64,000 bases of DNA from Acidobacteriota bacterium (lineage in GTDB: Bacteria; Acidobacteriota; Thermoanaerobaculia; UBA5066), in the NCBI GenBank assembly GCA_029781975.1, contig JAKOVQ010000019.1, forward strand, positions 1-64,000. The letters run 5' to 3'. The position numbers and the translations under genes were made by a program. The notes beneath the pieces are model-generated. The model was given only the letters and a program-made list of their open reading frames with translations. It was not told where the DNA came from and made no database searches. Shown in pieces: positions 39,948-49,458 of the stretch (positions are counted from its first letter, which is position 1; every line of letters begins with the position of its first letter).

Positions 39948-42005
39948 ATGAGCGTCGAGCTCCCGATCGAGCGCGCGGAGGCGGCCGAGGGCGTCGCCGC
40001 GGAGGAGGCCGTGGCGCCTCCGGAGGAGCTCCTGCGGCTCCACGAGGCCCTCCTCTTTCCGCGCCTCGTCGAGGAGAAGATGCTGATCCTCCTCCGGCAG
40101 GGGCGCCTGTCGAAGTGGTTCTCCGGGATCGGCCAGGAGGCGATCGCCGTCGGCGTCGCGACGGCCCTCCGCCCCTCCGACTGGATCCTCCCGTCGCACC
40201 GGAACCTCGGCGTCTTCACGGCGCGGGGGCTCGACCTGACGACCCTCCTCTGCCAGCTCATGGGGAAGGGGGAAGGCTTCACGAAGGGACGCGAGCGGAG
40301 CTTCCACTTCGGCCACCTGCCGTCGCGGATCGTCGGGATGATCAGCCACCTCGGGGCGATGCTCCCGGTGGCGTGCGGGCTCGCCCTCGCGGCGCGGTTG
40401 AAGGGGGAGGAGACGGTCGCCGCGGCCTTCACCGGGGACGGCGCCTCGAGCGAGGGGGAGGTCCACGAGGCGATGAACCTCGCCGCCGTCTGGAAGCTCC
40501 CCGTCCTCTTCGTCCTCGAGAACAACGGCTACGGCCTCTCGACGCCGGTCTCCGAGCAGTACGCCTGCGCCCGCCTCGCCGACCGCGGCGCGGGGTACGG
40601 GATGCCCGCGGAGCGCGTCGACGGGAACGACCTCCTCGCGGTCCGCGACGCCGTGTCGCGGGCCGCCGCGCGGGCCCGCCGCGGCGACGGGCCGACGCTC
40701 CTCGAGCTCGTCACGTTCCGGATGCGCGGCCACGAGGAGGCGTCGGGGACCGCGTACGTCCCGAAGGAGCTCTTCGAGGAGTGGCGGCCGCGCGATCCCG
40801 TCGCCCGGTTCGAGCGGCTGCTGCTCGAGGGAGGCGCGACGGACCCGGCGGCCCTCGCGGCGGTCCGGGCGCGGCTGAAGGGCCTCGTCGACGAGACCGT
40901 CGAGAGGGTCCTCGCGGTCCCCGATCCCCGCTTCGACGAGGCCGTCGAGCTCGCCGGCGTCCACGCGCCGGGCGCGGCGGGGGGCCCGCTCCGCGGGCTC
41001 GAGGAGGAGGAGGCGCTCCGGCTCCTCCCCGGCGCCGAGGAGGTCCGCTACGTCGACGCCGTCTCGGACGCCCTCCGCCTCGCGCTCCGCGAGGTGCCGC
41101 GCTCGCTCCTCCTCGGGCAGGACGTCGCGGAGTACGGCGGCGCGTTCAAGGTGACGCAGGGGTTCGTCGGCGAGTTCGGGAAGGAGCGGGTGAGGAACAC
41201 GCCGATCATCGAGGCGGGAGCCCTCGGCGCCGCGCTCGGCCTCGCGCTCGACGGCTTCGTCCCGGTCGTGGAGATGCAGTTCGGGGACTTCGTCTCCTGC
41301 GGCTTCAACCAGATCGTCAACAACCTCGCCAAGACGCGGTACCGCTGGGGCGCGGGAGTCCCGGTCGTCGTCCGCTGCCCCGTCGGCGGCGGCGTCGGGG
41401 CGGGGCCGTTCCACTCGCAGAACGTCGAGAGCTACTTCGCGAACGTCCCGGGGCTGAAGATCGTCGCGCCGGCGACGCCGTTCGACGCGAAGGGACTCCT
41501 CCTCTCCGCGCTCGAGGACGGGAACCCCGTCCTCTACCTGGAGCACAAGGTCCTCTACCGGTCGGCGAAGGGGGCGGTGCCGGAGGGGTGGTACCGCGTC
41601 CCGATCGGCCGGGCGCGGCTCGCGCGCGCCGGCCGCGACGCGACGGTCGTCACCTGGGGGGTCGGCGTCGGCTGGGCCCTCGACGCGGCGGCGCGGCTCG
41701 CCGCGGAGGGGAGCGAGGTGGAGGTGGTCGACCTGAGGTCGCTCCTCCCGTGGGACGAGGAGGCGGTCCTGGCGTCGGTGCGGCGGACCGGCCGGCTCCT
41801 CGTCCTCCACGAGGCGACGCGGACGGGCGGCTTCGGCGGCGAGGTGGCGGCGACGGTGGCCGAGAAGGCGTTCCCCTGGCTCGACGCGCCGCCGGCGCGG
41901 CTCGGCGCGCTCGACACGCCCGTCCCCTTCAGCCGGGCGCTGGAGGAGGGGTTCTCGCCGAAGGGGCGCCTCCTCGCCGCGCTCCGCGAGCTCCTCTCGT
42001 TCTGA
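39948..42005 (+). CDS. Fused branched-chain 2-oxoacid dehydrogenase E1 (alpha-beta)
   Basis: A 685-residue fusion of the E1 alpha and beta chains of a 2-oxoisovalerate-type dehydrogenase. The alpha part (about 25-345) has the thiamine diphosphate motif 'AAFTGDGASSEGEVHEAMNL' to 'FVLENNGYGLSTPV' and 'SFHFGHLPSRIVGMISHLGA'. The beta part (about 365-685) has 'LLLGQDVAEYGGAFKVTQGF', 'RNTPIIEAGALGAALGLALD' and 'GAGPFHSQNVESYFANVPGL'. It oxidatively decarboxylates branched-chain 2-oxoacids and transfers the acyl group to an E2 lipoyl protein, which is not in this window. The ATG at 39948 lies 10 bases after CAGAAT. The hydrolase gene follows 7 bases after the stop. Confidence 0.9.
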   Translation: MSVELPIERAEAAEGVAAEEAVAPPEELLRLHEALLFPRLVEEKMLILLRQGRLSKWFSGIGQEAIAVGVATALRPSDWILPSHRNLGVFTARGLDLTTLLCQLMGKGEGFTKGRERSFHFGHLPSRIVGMISHLGAMLPVACGLALAARLKGEETVAAAFTGDGASSEGEVHEAMNLAAVWKLPVLFVLENNGYGLSTPVSEQYACARLADRGAGYGMPAERVDGNDLLAVRDAVSRAAARARRGDGPTLLELVTFRMRGHEEASGTAYVPKELFEEWRPRDPVARFERLLLEGGATDPAALAAVRARLKGLVDETVERVLAVPDPRFDEAVELAGVHAPGAAGGPLRGLEEEEALRLLPGAEEVRYVDAVSDALRLALREVPRSLLLGQDVAEYGGAFKVTQGFVGEFGKERVRNTPIIEAGALGAALGLALDGFVPVVEMQFGDFVSCGFNQIVNNLAKTRYRWGAGVPVVVRCPVGGGVGAGPFHSQNVESYFANVPGLKIVAPATPFDAKGLLLSALEDGNPVLYLEHKVLYRSAKGAVPEGWYRVPIGRARLARAGRDATVVTWGVGVGWALDAAARLAAEGSEVEVVDLRSLLPWDEEAVLASVRRTGRLLVLHEATRTGGFGGEVAATVAEKAFPWLDAPPARLGALDTPVPFSRALEEGFSPKGRLLAALRELLSF

Positions 42006-42012
42006 GGCCGTC

Positions 42013-42684
42013 GTGCCGGCGCTCGTCTACCTCCACGGTCTCGCCTCCTCCCCAAGGGGGCGGAAGGTGGCCGTCCTGACGAAGCGCTTCAGCCCCGACG
42101 GGTGGGAGGTCGTCGCCCCGGACCTCAACGTCCCCTCCTTCGCGAGGCTGAGCTTCGCGGCGATCGTCGAGCGGGCCCGCGCCGCCGTCGTCGCGGCGCG
42201 ACCCGCCGCCGTCGTCGGGAGCTCCCTCGGCGCGCTGGCGGCCCTCGCCGTCGCGGACGGGGAGGGGCCGGACGGCCCCCCGCTCCTCCTGATCGCCCCG
42301 GCCCTCGGCTTCGGCGCCCGCTGGAAGGAGAAGCTCCCGCAGGGCGACCCGCTCACCCTCTTCCACCACGGGGAGGAGCGCGACCTGCCGATCCACCGGG
42401 CGTTCTTCCTGGAGATGGCCTCCGTCCGCGCGGGCGAGGCGCCGCCGCCGGTCCCCGTCGCGGTCGTGATGGGGACGGACGACGCCTCGGTCCCGTTCGA
42501 CCAGGTCCGCGGGACGTGGGGGGCGTGGGAGGCCTCCGGGGAGCTCGTCCCAGGGTCGCGATTCCACGCGGTCCCGGGAGGAGACCACGGCCTCGTCGAG
42601 CGGGGCGACGCGATCGAGGCCGCGCTGCGCGGGCTCCTGCGCCGGACGGCGACGACGCGTGGGACGCACGAGGGGGCCGCGTGA
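42013..42684 (+). CDS. YqiA-like alpha/beta hydrolase
   Basis: A 223-residue cytoplasmic hydrolase of the UPF0227/YqiA esterase type: oxyanion region 'PALVYLHGLASSPRGRKVAV', nucleophile elbow 'AAVVGSSLGALAALAVADGE', an Asp in 'VAVVMGTDDASVPFDQV' and the catalytic His in 'AVPGGDHGLVER'. The GTG start lies 7 bases after the E1 stop, and the stop overlaps the next gene's GTG, so it is in an operon with the E1 and sugar-dehydrogenase-like genes. Esters of CoA or small acyl groups are typical substrates; the true one is unknown. Confidence 0.78.
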   Translation: MPALVYLHGLASSPRGRKVAVLTKRFSPDGWEVVAPDLNVPSFARLSFAAIVERARAAVVAARPAAVVGSSLGALAALAVADGEGPDGPPLLLIAPALGFGARWKEKLPQGDPLTLFHHGEERDLPIHRAFFLEMASVRAGEAPPPVPVAVVMGTDDASVPFDQVRGTWGAWEASGELVPGSRFHAVPGGDHGLVERGDAIEAALRGLLRRTATTRGTHEGAA

Positions 42685-45359
42685 GCGCGCGCGGGACCGA
42701 TCGGTCTGGCCGGGGCGGACCGGCGCGACACCTTCGGGCCGCCCTCGCGCTCGGGGTCCTGCTGGCGGTGACCGCGGCGGCTCCCGCGTCCGCGCAGCCA
42801 CGCTGGGTCCTCGTGGCGTCGGGGCTCGCCGGGCCGGTCGCGGCGACGGCCCCGGCGGGCGACGCCGGCCGCCTCTTCGTCGTGGAGCGGGCGGGGCGGA
42901 TCCGGATCGTGAGGGACGGCGTCCTCCTCGGCCGGCCGTTCCTCGACCTGACGGGAAAGGTCTCGTCCGGCGGCGAGCGCGGACTCCTCGGCCTCGCGTT
43001 CCACCCGCGCTACGCGGAGAACGGCCGCTTCTTCGTCGACTACACCGACCTCGCCGGCAACACGGTCGTCGCCGAGTTCCGGGTCTCGGCCGATCCGGAC
43101 CTCGCCGACCCCTCGTCGGCGCGGACGGTCCTGACGCAGGTGCAGCCCTTCGCGAACCACAACGGCGGGAACCTCGCGTTCTCGCCGCTCGACGGGACTC
43201 TCTACGTCGGGCTGGGCGACGGCGGGAGCGGAGGGGACCCGCTGAACAACTCCCAGAACGACGGGACCTGGCTCGGGAAAATGCTGCGGGTCGACGTCGA
43301 CCGCCAGGACGCCGGGAAGGGGTACGCCGTCCCGCCCGACAACCCGTTCGCGGGACGCACCCTCCCCCTGCCGGAGATCTGGGCGAAGGGGCTCCGCAAC
43401 CCGTGGCGCTACGCCTTCGACCGGAGGACCGGCGACCTCTGGATCGGCGACGTCGGGCAGGACCTCTGGGAGGAGGTCGACTTCCAGCCGGCGGGCTCTC
43501 CCGGCGGGGAAAACTACGGATGGCGGCTGATGGAGGGGACGCACTGCTACCTCCCCTCCTCCGGGTGCAACCCCCAGGGACTCCTGACGCTGCCCGTCCT
43601 CGACTACGCGCACGGCGGCAGCGCGTCGCGCTGCTCGGCCACGGGCGGCGTCGTCGTCAGGGCGCCGCGCGTCCCCGAGGCCGCGGGGCGGTACCTCTTC
43701 GGCGACTTCTGCTCCGGCGAGGTCTTCAGCGCCTCGCTCCGCGGAGGCGTCGTCGAGGACCTGAGGAACGAGACGGCGGGGTGGGCCCCGGGCGGCGGCC
43801 GTCCGATCGGCCAGGTCGCCAGCTTCGGCGAGGACGCCGACGGCGAGGTCTACCTCTGCGACTTCTCGGACGGCGAGGTCTACCGGCTCGAGACGACGGC
43901 GCCGTCCGCGGAGCGGGTCGTCCCGATCGTCCTCGACGCCACCGGCCGGTTCGGGTCGCGCTTCTCGACCGAGCTGACGCTCCTGAACGCGGGGACGAGC
44001 CGCGCCGACGTGACCCTCACGTACGTCCCGGCGGCGGTCCTCGGCGCCAGCGGCGGGGGAAGGGCGTCGACGAGCCTCGGTGCCGGCGAGGAGCGGACCC
44101 TCCCCGACGTCCTGGCCTGGCTCCGGAGCCGGGGCCTCCCGATCCCGACGGAGGGGGCGCAGGGGGGGACGCTCCGCCTCTCCTTCACGGGGCTCTCGTC
44201 CGCCCCCGATGCGATGGCGGTCTCCCGGACGACGACGCCGGCCGGTCCGGGGAGGGCCGGCCTGGCGACCGACGCCCCGCGCGCGGGCGACCTCTTCACC
44301 GAGCGGGCCCACGTCTTCGGCCTGCGCGAGACGGCGGCGGACCGGAGCAACCTCGCCCTCCTGAACGCCGGGACGACGGGGACGGTGACGCTCCGCGTGA
44401 CGCTCGTCGCGGCGGGGCGGCGGGTCGTCCTTCCCGAGACGTACACCCTCGGCCCCGGCGCGTGGACGCAGCTCGACTCCGTCCTGGCGAGGGCGGGCCT
44501 CTCGAACGGCTGGGCGGTGGTGGAGCGCGTCGCGGGGACGGCCCCCTTCTCGGCCTACGCGGCGTTCAACGACAACGTGACGAACGACGGGTCGTACGTC
44601 CCGGCGGTCCTCCCGGTGAGGCCCTCCGAGCCGCAGGTGGTCCCCGCCGTGGTCGAGACGCCGGCCTTCGAGAGCGAGGTGGTCCTCGCGAACCCCACGG
44701 ACGGGCCGGTGACGGCGGAGCTCGTCTACGTGGAGTCGCTCTCCGCCTCGGCGGGGGCGCGCTTCGAGACGACCGAGCCGCTCGCAGCGGGGGAGCAGCG
44801 CCTCCTGCCGTCGTTCCTCGATACGCTCCGCCGCCGGGGAGCCGGCCTCGGCGGCCGCGGCGGGAGGTACGCGGGCTCGCTCTTCGTCACCTTCCGCAGG
44901 CCCGACGGCCGTCTCGCTCCGGGCTTCGCCGGCGCGAGGACGGCCGCCGCGGCGGCGACGGGCGGCGCCTACGGCCTCTTCACGCCCGGCGTCGGCCTCT
45001 CGGCGACGGCCTTCCACGAGGCGTGGCTGCCCGGGCTCCGCCAGGACGGGACGGTGCGGACGAACCTGGCGCTCGTCAACGCGGAGCCGGACGGGGCACC
45101 GCTGATTCTGGCCTACGAGCTCTTCGACGCGGCGACGGGGCTTCGCGTCGCGCAGTCGGCGCCGCTCACCCTCCCGCCGGGCAGGTGGCTCCAGGTCGAC
45201 TCCGTCCTGCGCGACGTCGTCCTGAGGGAGGGGTACGCGAAGGTGTCGCGCCTCTCCGGAAGCGGCCGGTTCCTGGCCTACGCGGTCGTCAACGACGGCG
45301 GGACGCCGGGCGCGGGGACGGACGACGGGAGCTACGTCGCGATGGAGCGGCCGCGGTAG
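42681..45359 (+). CDS. Secreted PQQ-type sugar dehydrogenase with shared C-terminal module
   Basis: An 892-residue exported protein with a signal peptide (about residues 15-38). Residues 40-405 form a six-bladed glucose/sorbosone dehydrogenase (GSDH) propeller: 'VVERAGRIRIVRDG', 'GERGLLGLAFHPRYAENGRF', the catalytic-region 'FANHNGGNLAFSPLDGTLYV', 'GLRNPWRYAFDRRTGDLWIG' and 'GGENYGWRLMEGTHCY'. Related enzymes (YliI/Asd) oxidise aldose sugars with PQQ. Residues 413-892 are four beta-sandwich-like units closely related to the C terminus of the metalloprotease at 54844-57855. GTG start overlapping the previous stop (GTGA). Confidence 0.85.
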   Translation: MSARGTDRSGRGGPARHLRAALALGVLLAVTAAAPASAQPRWVLVASGLAGPVAATAPAGDAGRLFVVERAGRIRIVRDGVLLGRPFLDLTGKVSSGGERGLLGLAFHPRYAENGRFFVDYTDLAGNTVVAEFRVSADPDLADPSSARTVLTQVQPFANHNGGNLAFSPLDGTLYVGLGDGGSGGDPLNNSQNDGTWLGKMLRVDVDRQDAGKGYAVPPDNPFAGRTLPLPEIWAKGLRNPWRYAFDRRTGDLWIGDVGQDLWEEVDFQPAGSPGGENYGWRLMEGTHCYLPSSGCNPQGLLTLPVLDYAHGGSASRCSATGGVVVRAPRVPEAAGRYLFGDFCSGEVFSASLRGGVVEDLRNETAGWAPGGGRPIGQVASFGEDADGEVYLCDFSDGEVYRLETTAPSAERVVPIVLDATGRFGSRFSTELTLLNAGTSRADVTLTYVPAAVLGASGGGRASTSLGAGEERTLPDVLAWLRSRGLPIPTEGAQGGTLRLSFTGLSSAPDAMAVSRTTTPAGPGRAGLATDAPRAGDLFTERAHVFGLRETAADRSNLALLNAGTTGTVTLRVTLVAAGRRVVLPETYTLGPGAWTQLDSVLARAGLSNGWAVVERVAGTAPFSAYAAFNDNVTNDGSYVPAVLPVRPSEPQVVPAVVETPAFESEVVLANPTDGPVTAELVYVESLSASAGARFETTEPLAAGEQRLLPSFLDTLRRRGAGLGGRGGRYAGSLFVTFRRPDGRLAPGFAGARTAAAAATGGAYGLFTPGVGLSATAFHEAWLPGLRQDGTVRTNLALVNAEPDGAPLILAYELFDAATGLRVAQSAPLTLPPGRWLQVDSVLRDVVLREGYAKVSRLSGSGRFLAYAVVNDGGTPGAGTDDGSYVAMERPR
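43917..45359 (+). other. C-terminal beta-sandwich module, copy A
   Basis: 480 residues in two halves, each with a 'FSTELTLLNAGT'-type segment, a '.LPD.L..LR..G' segment, a 'GLRET..DRSNLALLNAGT' segment and a final '...NDGSYV' strand. It is similar along its whole length to the module at 54844-56313. No known domain was recognised. Confidence 0.7.
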
Positions 45360-45409
45360 GGGCGAGCCGCGTTGACGGGCCGGGCGCCGAAGCTCATCGT
45401 TCGTCCCCG

Positions 45410-46816
45410 ATGTCGTCCCACCGTCGATTCCGCCTCGCTTCGCCCCGCCCGTCGCAGGTCGCCTTCCTCCTCGCCTCGCTCCTCCTCGCGCCGGTGGCCT
45501 CCTCCGGACAGGGGGGACAGACGCCCGCCCCGGTCACCACGACCGCGGCGTGGGTTGCCGCCGCGCTCCGGCGCGCCGATTACGCCTCCGTCACGGGCCG
45601 CTTCTCTCCCGAGGTGGCCCGGGTCCTCGACGCCGCGAGGCTGAAGGCCGTCTGGGAGTCGCTCCCCGCGCAGGTCGGGTTCCTCCGGTCGGTCGGAGCG
45701 CCCGTCTCCCGGATCGTCGGCGGACGGCAGGTCGCGTACGTCCCTCTCGACTTCGAGAAGGCGCCTCTCTCCCTCCTCGTCTCGCAGGACGGGAAGGGGC
45801 TGATCGACGGGCTCAGGATCGTCCCCGGGCCGCCCCCCGCGGAGTGGACGCCGCCGGCCTACGCGGACCCCGCGGCCTACGCGGAGAGCGACGTCACCGT
45901 CGGCCCGGGGGAGTGGGCCCTCCCCGGGACGCTCGCGCTCCCGAAGGGGGCACGGGGAGTCCCGGCCGTGGTCCTCGTCCACGGGTCGGGGCCGAACGAC
46001 AGGAACGAGACGGTCGGAGGCGTCCGCGTCTTCGCGGACCTTGCGGCCGGGCTCGCCTCGCGCGGGATCGCCGTCCTGAGGTACGAGAAGCGGACGAAGG
46101 TGTACGGCGCGCGGATGGCCGGGTCGACGACCCTCACCGTGAACGAGGAGACGGTCGACGACGCGCTTGCGGCCGCCGCGCTCCTCCGCCGGACCCCGGG
46201 GGTCGACCCGGCGCGCGTCGTCGTCCTCGGGCACAGCCTCGGCGGGATGATGGCGCCCCGGATCGGGACGCGCGACCCGGCCCTCGCGGGGCTTGTCGTG
46301 ATGGCCGGCAACACGCGGCCGCTGCCCGACCTCGTCGTCGAGCAGGTGGCGTACCTCGCCGCCGCCGGGGCGGGCGCGGAAGCGGCCGCGAAAGGAGAGG
46401 AGCTGAAGGCCGAGGCGGAGAAGGTCCGCGCTCTCGACCCGAGGAACCCGCCTCCCGCCGGGACGCGCCTCCTCTTCGCGCCCGTCTCGTACTGGCTGGA
46501 CCTCGCCGGCTACCGGCCCGCCGAGGTGGCGAAGGGGCTGCGGATGCCGATGCTGGTCCTCCAGGGGGGGCGCGACTACCAGGTGACCGCGAAGGACTTC
46601 GAGGGGTGGCGGGCCGCGCTGGGAGGCGAGTCGTGGGTGACGCTCCGCCTTTTCCCGCAGCTGAACCACCTCTTCGTCGCCGGGGAGGGGCCGTCCACCC
46701 CGGCGGAGTACGAGAGGCCGGGGCACGTCGCGGCGGAAGTGGTCGAGGCCGTGGCCTCGTGGGTCCGGGCGCTTCCGGCGGCACCGGCGGCACCGGCCCC
46801 CCTCCCGCGCCTCTAG
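45410..46816 (+). CDS. Exported DUF3887-alpha/beta hydrolase
   Basis: A 468-residue protein with a signal peptide ('PSQVAFLLASLLLAPVASSG'), an N-terminal DUF3887-like domain (about 45-150: 'ALRRADYASVTGRFSPEVAR') and an alpha/beta hydrolase domain. Hydrolase motifs are 'VVLVHGSGPNDRNETVGGVR' (oxyanion loop), 'VVVLGHSLGGMMAPRIGTRD' (nucleophile Ser), 'PMLVLQGGRDYQVTAKDFEG' (Asp) and 'FPQLNHLFVAGEGPS' (His). This arrangement is known from BAAT-type acyl hydrolases that are exported; the substrate is unknown. It follows the sugar-dehydrogenase gene by 50 bases on the same strand. Confidence 0.82.
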   Translation: MSSHRRFRLASPRPSQVAFLLASLLLAPVASSGQGGQTPAPVTTTAAWVAAALRRADYASVTGRFSPEVARVLDAARLKAVWESLPAQVGFLRSVGAPVSRIVGGRQVAYVPLDFEKAPLSLLVSQDGKGLIDGLRIVPGPPPAEWTPPAYADPAAYAESDVTVGPGEWALPGTLALPKGARGVPAVVLVHGSGPNDRNETVGGVRVFADLAAGLASRGIAVLRYEKRTKVYGARMAGSTTLTVNEETVDDALAAAALLRRTPGVDPARVVVLGHSLGGMMAPRIGTRDPALAGLVVMAGNTRPLPDLVVEQVAYLAAAGAGAEAAAKGEELKAEAEKVRALDPRNPPPAGTRLLFAPVSYWLDLAGYRPAEVAKGLRMPMLVLQGGRDYQVTAKDFEGWRAALGGESWVTLRLFPQLNHLFVAGEGPSTPAEYERPGHVAAEVVEAVASWVRALPAAPAAPAPLPRL

Positions 46817-46958
46817 ACTCCGGGGATGGCGCTCGGGCCGGGCTCCTCCCGCTCTGGAGGCCTCACCAGGACGGCGGGTTGCCGCTCCTGGGGAACTCCC
46901 AGTCGGCGCTCGGCTCGCGGCGCCGAGGCGCCGTGGCGGCGCACCGGGCCGCGAGCCG

Positions 46959-47729
46959 CTATCGGCGGTAGCTGGCCGGGCGCCGGTCGCTCAGGACCGG
47001 GAAGCGGCGGCGCGCCTCCGCGACCTTCTCCGGGGCGACCTCCCCGAGGAGGACCGCCTCCTCGCCTTCGGCGGTCACGAGCGCCTCGCCCCAGGGGCCG
47101 ACGAGGGCCGAGTCGCCGAGGTAGGTCTGGCCGTTCCCCTCGCCGACGCGGTTGACGCCGGCGACGTAGGCGAGGTTCTCGACGGCCCGGGCGAGAAGGA
47201 GCCCCTTCCAGTGCGCGCGCCGCCTGTCGGGCCAGTTCGCGATGACGGCGTAGAGGTCGGTCTCCGCGGCGGCGAGCCGGAACGGCTCGGGGAAGCGGAG
47301 GTCGTAGCAGACGAACGGCGTGACGCGGACCCCCTCGACGTCCCAGGTGACGACGCGGTCTCCCGCCCCCATCACCTTCTCCTCGCCGGCGAAGGAGAAG
47401 GGGTGGAGCTTGGCGGTGCGCCTCACCTCCCCCTCGGGCGAGACGAGGAGCGCCTCGTTCAGCGGGAGGGGCGTGGCGCGGGTGGCCACGCCCCCGAGGA
47501 CGTGGATCCCCAGGGCGCGAGCCGTCGAGACGAGGAACGACTCGGTGGGGCCGCCGGGAGGCTGCGCGATCCGCGAGGCGTCCATCGAGTACCCGGTCGA
47601 GAACATCTCGGGGAGGATCGCGAGGCGCGCTCCCTGGTCGGCGGCCTGCTTCAGGCGCGCGGCGGCGCGGGCGTGGTTCGCGGGGACGTCCTCCCACGCG
47701 AGGTCGAGCTGGAGAAGGGCGACCCTCAT
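46959..47729 (-). CDS. Nitrilase-superfamily omega-amidase (YafV-like)
   Basis: A 256-residue cytoplasmic C-N hydrolase. The Glu-Lys-Cys triad lies in 'LAILPEMFSTGYSMDA' (Glu), 'VRRTAKLHPFSFAGEE' (Lys) and 'VTPFVCYDLRFPEPFR' (Cys). The CYDLRFPE form and the size are those of omega-amidases that hydrolyse 2-oxoglutaramate and 2-oxosuccinamate, the keto acids left after methionine-salvage transamination. This is of interest because the neighbouring divergent genes encode a MetPS-type methionine transporter. A GAGAAT box ends 6 bases before the ATG at 47729. Confidence 0.85.
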   Translation of the reverse strand: MRVALLQLDLAWEDVPANHARAAARLKQAADQGARLAILPEMFSTGYSMDASRIAQPPGGPTESFLVSTARALGIHVLGGVATRATPLPLNEALLVSPEGEVRRTAKLHPFSFAGEEKVMGAGDRVVTWDVEGVRVTPFVCYDLRFPEPFRLAAAETDLYAVIANWPDRRRAHWKGLLLARAVENLAYVAGVNRVGEGNGQTYLGDSALVGPWGEALVTAEGEEAVLLGEVAPEKVAEARRRFPVLSDRRPASYRR

Positions 47730-47735
47730 GCGCGC

Positions 47736-47741
47736 ATTCTC
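47736..47741 (-). promoter_or_regulatory. -10 box for leaderless nitrilase mRNA
   Basis: On the minus strand GAGAAT ends 6 bases before the ATG at 47729, with GCGCGC between. Confidence 0.45.
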
Positions 47742-47817
47742 GCGCCGAGAGCGAGGAACGGCGTTTGACGCCGCGCCCGGGCGGCGGGTAGCCTCGCCCG
47801 GCGAGGGGAGGAGGGCC

Positions 47818-49458
47818 ATGTCCCGGAGCCGCGAAGGGTGGGCGTCGCGCGTCGGGCTCGTCCTGGCGATGGCCGGCAACGCCGTCGGCCTGGGGAACTT
47901 CCTGCGGTTCCCGGCCCAGGCGGCGCAGAACGGGGGCGGGGCCTTCCTCGTCCCGTACCTCGTCTCGTTCGTCCTGATGGGGATCCCGCTCCTCTGGGTG
48001 GAGTGGGCCATGGGGCGCTACGGCGGGCAGTTCGGCCACCACTCGGCGCCGGGGATCCTCGACCGGATGGGACGGTACCGCTGGCTCAAGTACGTCGGGG
48101 TCTTCGGCCTCTTCACCAACGTGACCGTCGCGGCGTACTACTGCTACATCGAGTCGTGGACGCTGGCCTACGTCTGGCACTCGATCGTCGGGACGTTCCG
48201 GCGGGTCGAGCCGACGACCTTCTTCCCCCGGTACCTCGGGCAGCACGCCGACTCGCTCTTCGCGGTCCCGCCCGAGGCGGCGTTCTTCTTCTTCGTCACG
48301 CTGGCCCTGAACGTCTGGATCCTCTCGCGGGGCCTCGCGAAGGGGATCGAGGTGGCCGCCAAGATCGGGATGCCTCTCCTGGTCCTCTTCGGGATCGTCC
48401 TCGTCGTCCGCGGCCTGACGGTCCACGTCGGCGACCCCGGCGTCGTCCAGAGCCCGCTCGCGGGACTGAACTTCGTCTGGAAGCCCGACCTGTCGGGGCT
48501 GGCCCAGCCGAAGGTCTGGCTCGCGGCGGCGGGGCAGATCTTCTTCACCCTGTCGGCGGGGATGGGGACGATCCACTGCTACGCGGCCTACGTGAGGAAG
48601 AACCAGGACGTGGCGCTCAACGCGGCGAGCGCCGGCTGGATGAACGAGTTCGTCGAGGTGGTCCTCGGCGGCTCGCTCCTGATCCCGATCGCCACGGCCT
48701 ACCTGGGGCTCTCGGCCGTCCAGGGCGCGACGTCGGGGGGGAGCGGCTTCTCGCTCGGGTTCCTCGCCCTGCCGACCCTCTTCAACAACTGGGGCTGGTT
48801 CGCGCCTCTCGCGGGGGCGATGTGGTTCGGCCTCCTCTTCTTCGCGGGGATCACGTCGTCCCTGGCGATGGGGCAGCCGATCCTCGCGTACCTCGAGGAC
48901 GAGCTCGGCGTCCGGCGGGCCCGCGCGGCGCTGACCTTCGGCTTCGTGACGGCCCTCCTCGGGTTCTTCTGCGTCTGGCTCTACCCCGGCGGGGCGTTCG
49001 ACGAGTTCGACTACTGGAGCGGCACCTTCTCCCTCGTGGTCTTCGCGCTCCTCGAGTCGATCGTCTTCGCGTTCGTCTTCGGGATGGAGCGCGGCTGGGA
49101 GGAGATCACCCGCGGGGCGGACATCGCCGTCCCGCGCGTCTTCCGCTTCGTCATCCAGTGGGTCACCCCCGCGTTCCTCCTCGCGGTCTTCGTCGGCTCG
49201 CTCGTCCAGCCCGCCGCGGGCGACTGGGGGGCGGCGTTCCGGTCGCTCTTCTCGGGGGGCGGCTGGCCGCTCGACGCCGGGAGCGTCCTGGGAAAGGTCC
49301 TCCACCGGGGGGACGCGACGGCGTGGTTCGGCCCCGACGGCCGCGCGACGCCGAAGCTCGTCAAGGACGTCTCGCGGCTCCTCCTCTGCGGGGTCTTCCT
49401 GGCGTGCTCGGCGCTCGTGGCCTGGACGTGGCGCCGGAAGGCGAGGGAGGCACGATGA
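47818..49458 (+). CDS. Sodium-dependent NSS/SNF transporter (MetP-like)
   Basis: A 546-residue polytopic protein of the neurotransmitter:sodium symporter family with about 12 membrane segments. The first unwound helix that binds sodium and substrate is 'RVGLVLAMAGNAVGLGNFLR', followed by 'PAQAAQNGGGAFLVPYLVSF'; helix 6 has 'QIFFTLSAGMGTIHCYAAY'. A tiny single-span protein gene overlaps its 3' end, as in the MetPS methionine/alanine importer of Corynebacterium, so amino acid uptake driven by sodium is likely. A strong GAGGGGAGGAGG ribosome-binding site precedes the ATG, unlike the leaderless genes. Confidence 0.9.
   Translation: MSRSREGWASRVGLVLAMAGNAVGLGNFLRFPAQAAQNGGGAFLVPYLVSFVLMGIPLLWVEWAMGRYGGQFGHHSAPGILDRMGRYRWLKYVGVFGLFTNVTVAAYYCYIESWTLAYVWHSIVGTFRRVEPTTFFPRYLGQHADSLFAVPPEAAFFFFVTLALNVWILSRGLAKGIEVAAKIGMPLLVLFGIVLVVRGLTVHVGDPGVVQSPLAGLNFVWKPDLSGLAQPKVWLAAAGQIFFTLSAGMGTIHCYAAYVRKNQDVALNAASAGWMNEFVEVVLGGSLLIPIATAYLGLSAVQGATSGGSGFSLGFLALPTLFNNWGWFAPLAGAMWFGLLFFAGITSSLAMGQPILAYLEDELGVRRARAALTFGFVTALLGFFCVWLYPGGAFDEFDYWSGTFSLVVFALLESIVFAFVFGMERGWEEITRGADIAVPRVFRFVIQWVTPAFLLAVFVGSLVQPAAGDWGAAFRSLFSGGGWPLDAGSVLGKVLHRGDATAWFGPDGRATPKLVKDVSRLLLCGVFLACSALVAWTWRRKAREAR

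Noticed and set aside
46814-47155. Small leaderless-looking gene: TAGACT ending 6 bases before an ATG at 46826
   Set aside because: The promoter spacing fits, but the 109-codon product is Arg/Gly/Pro-rich, has no domain and runs 200 bases antisense into the nitrilase gene. The TAG is also simply the stop of the preceding gene.
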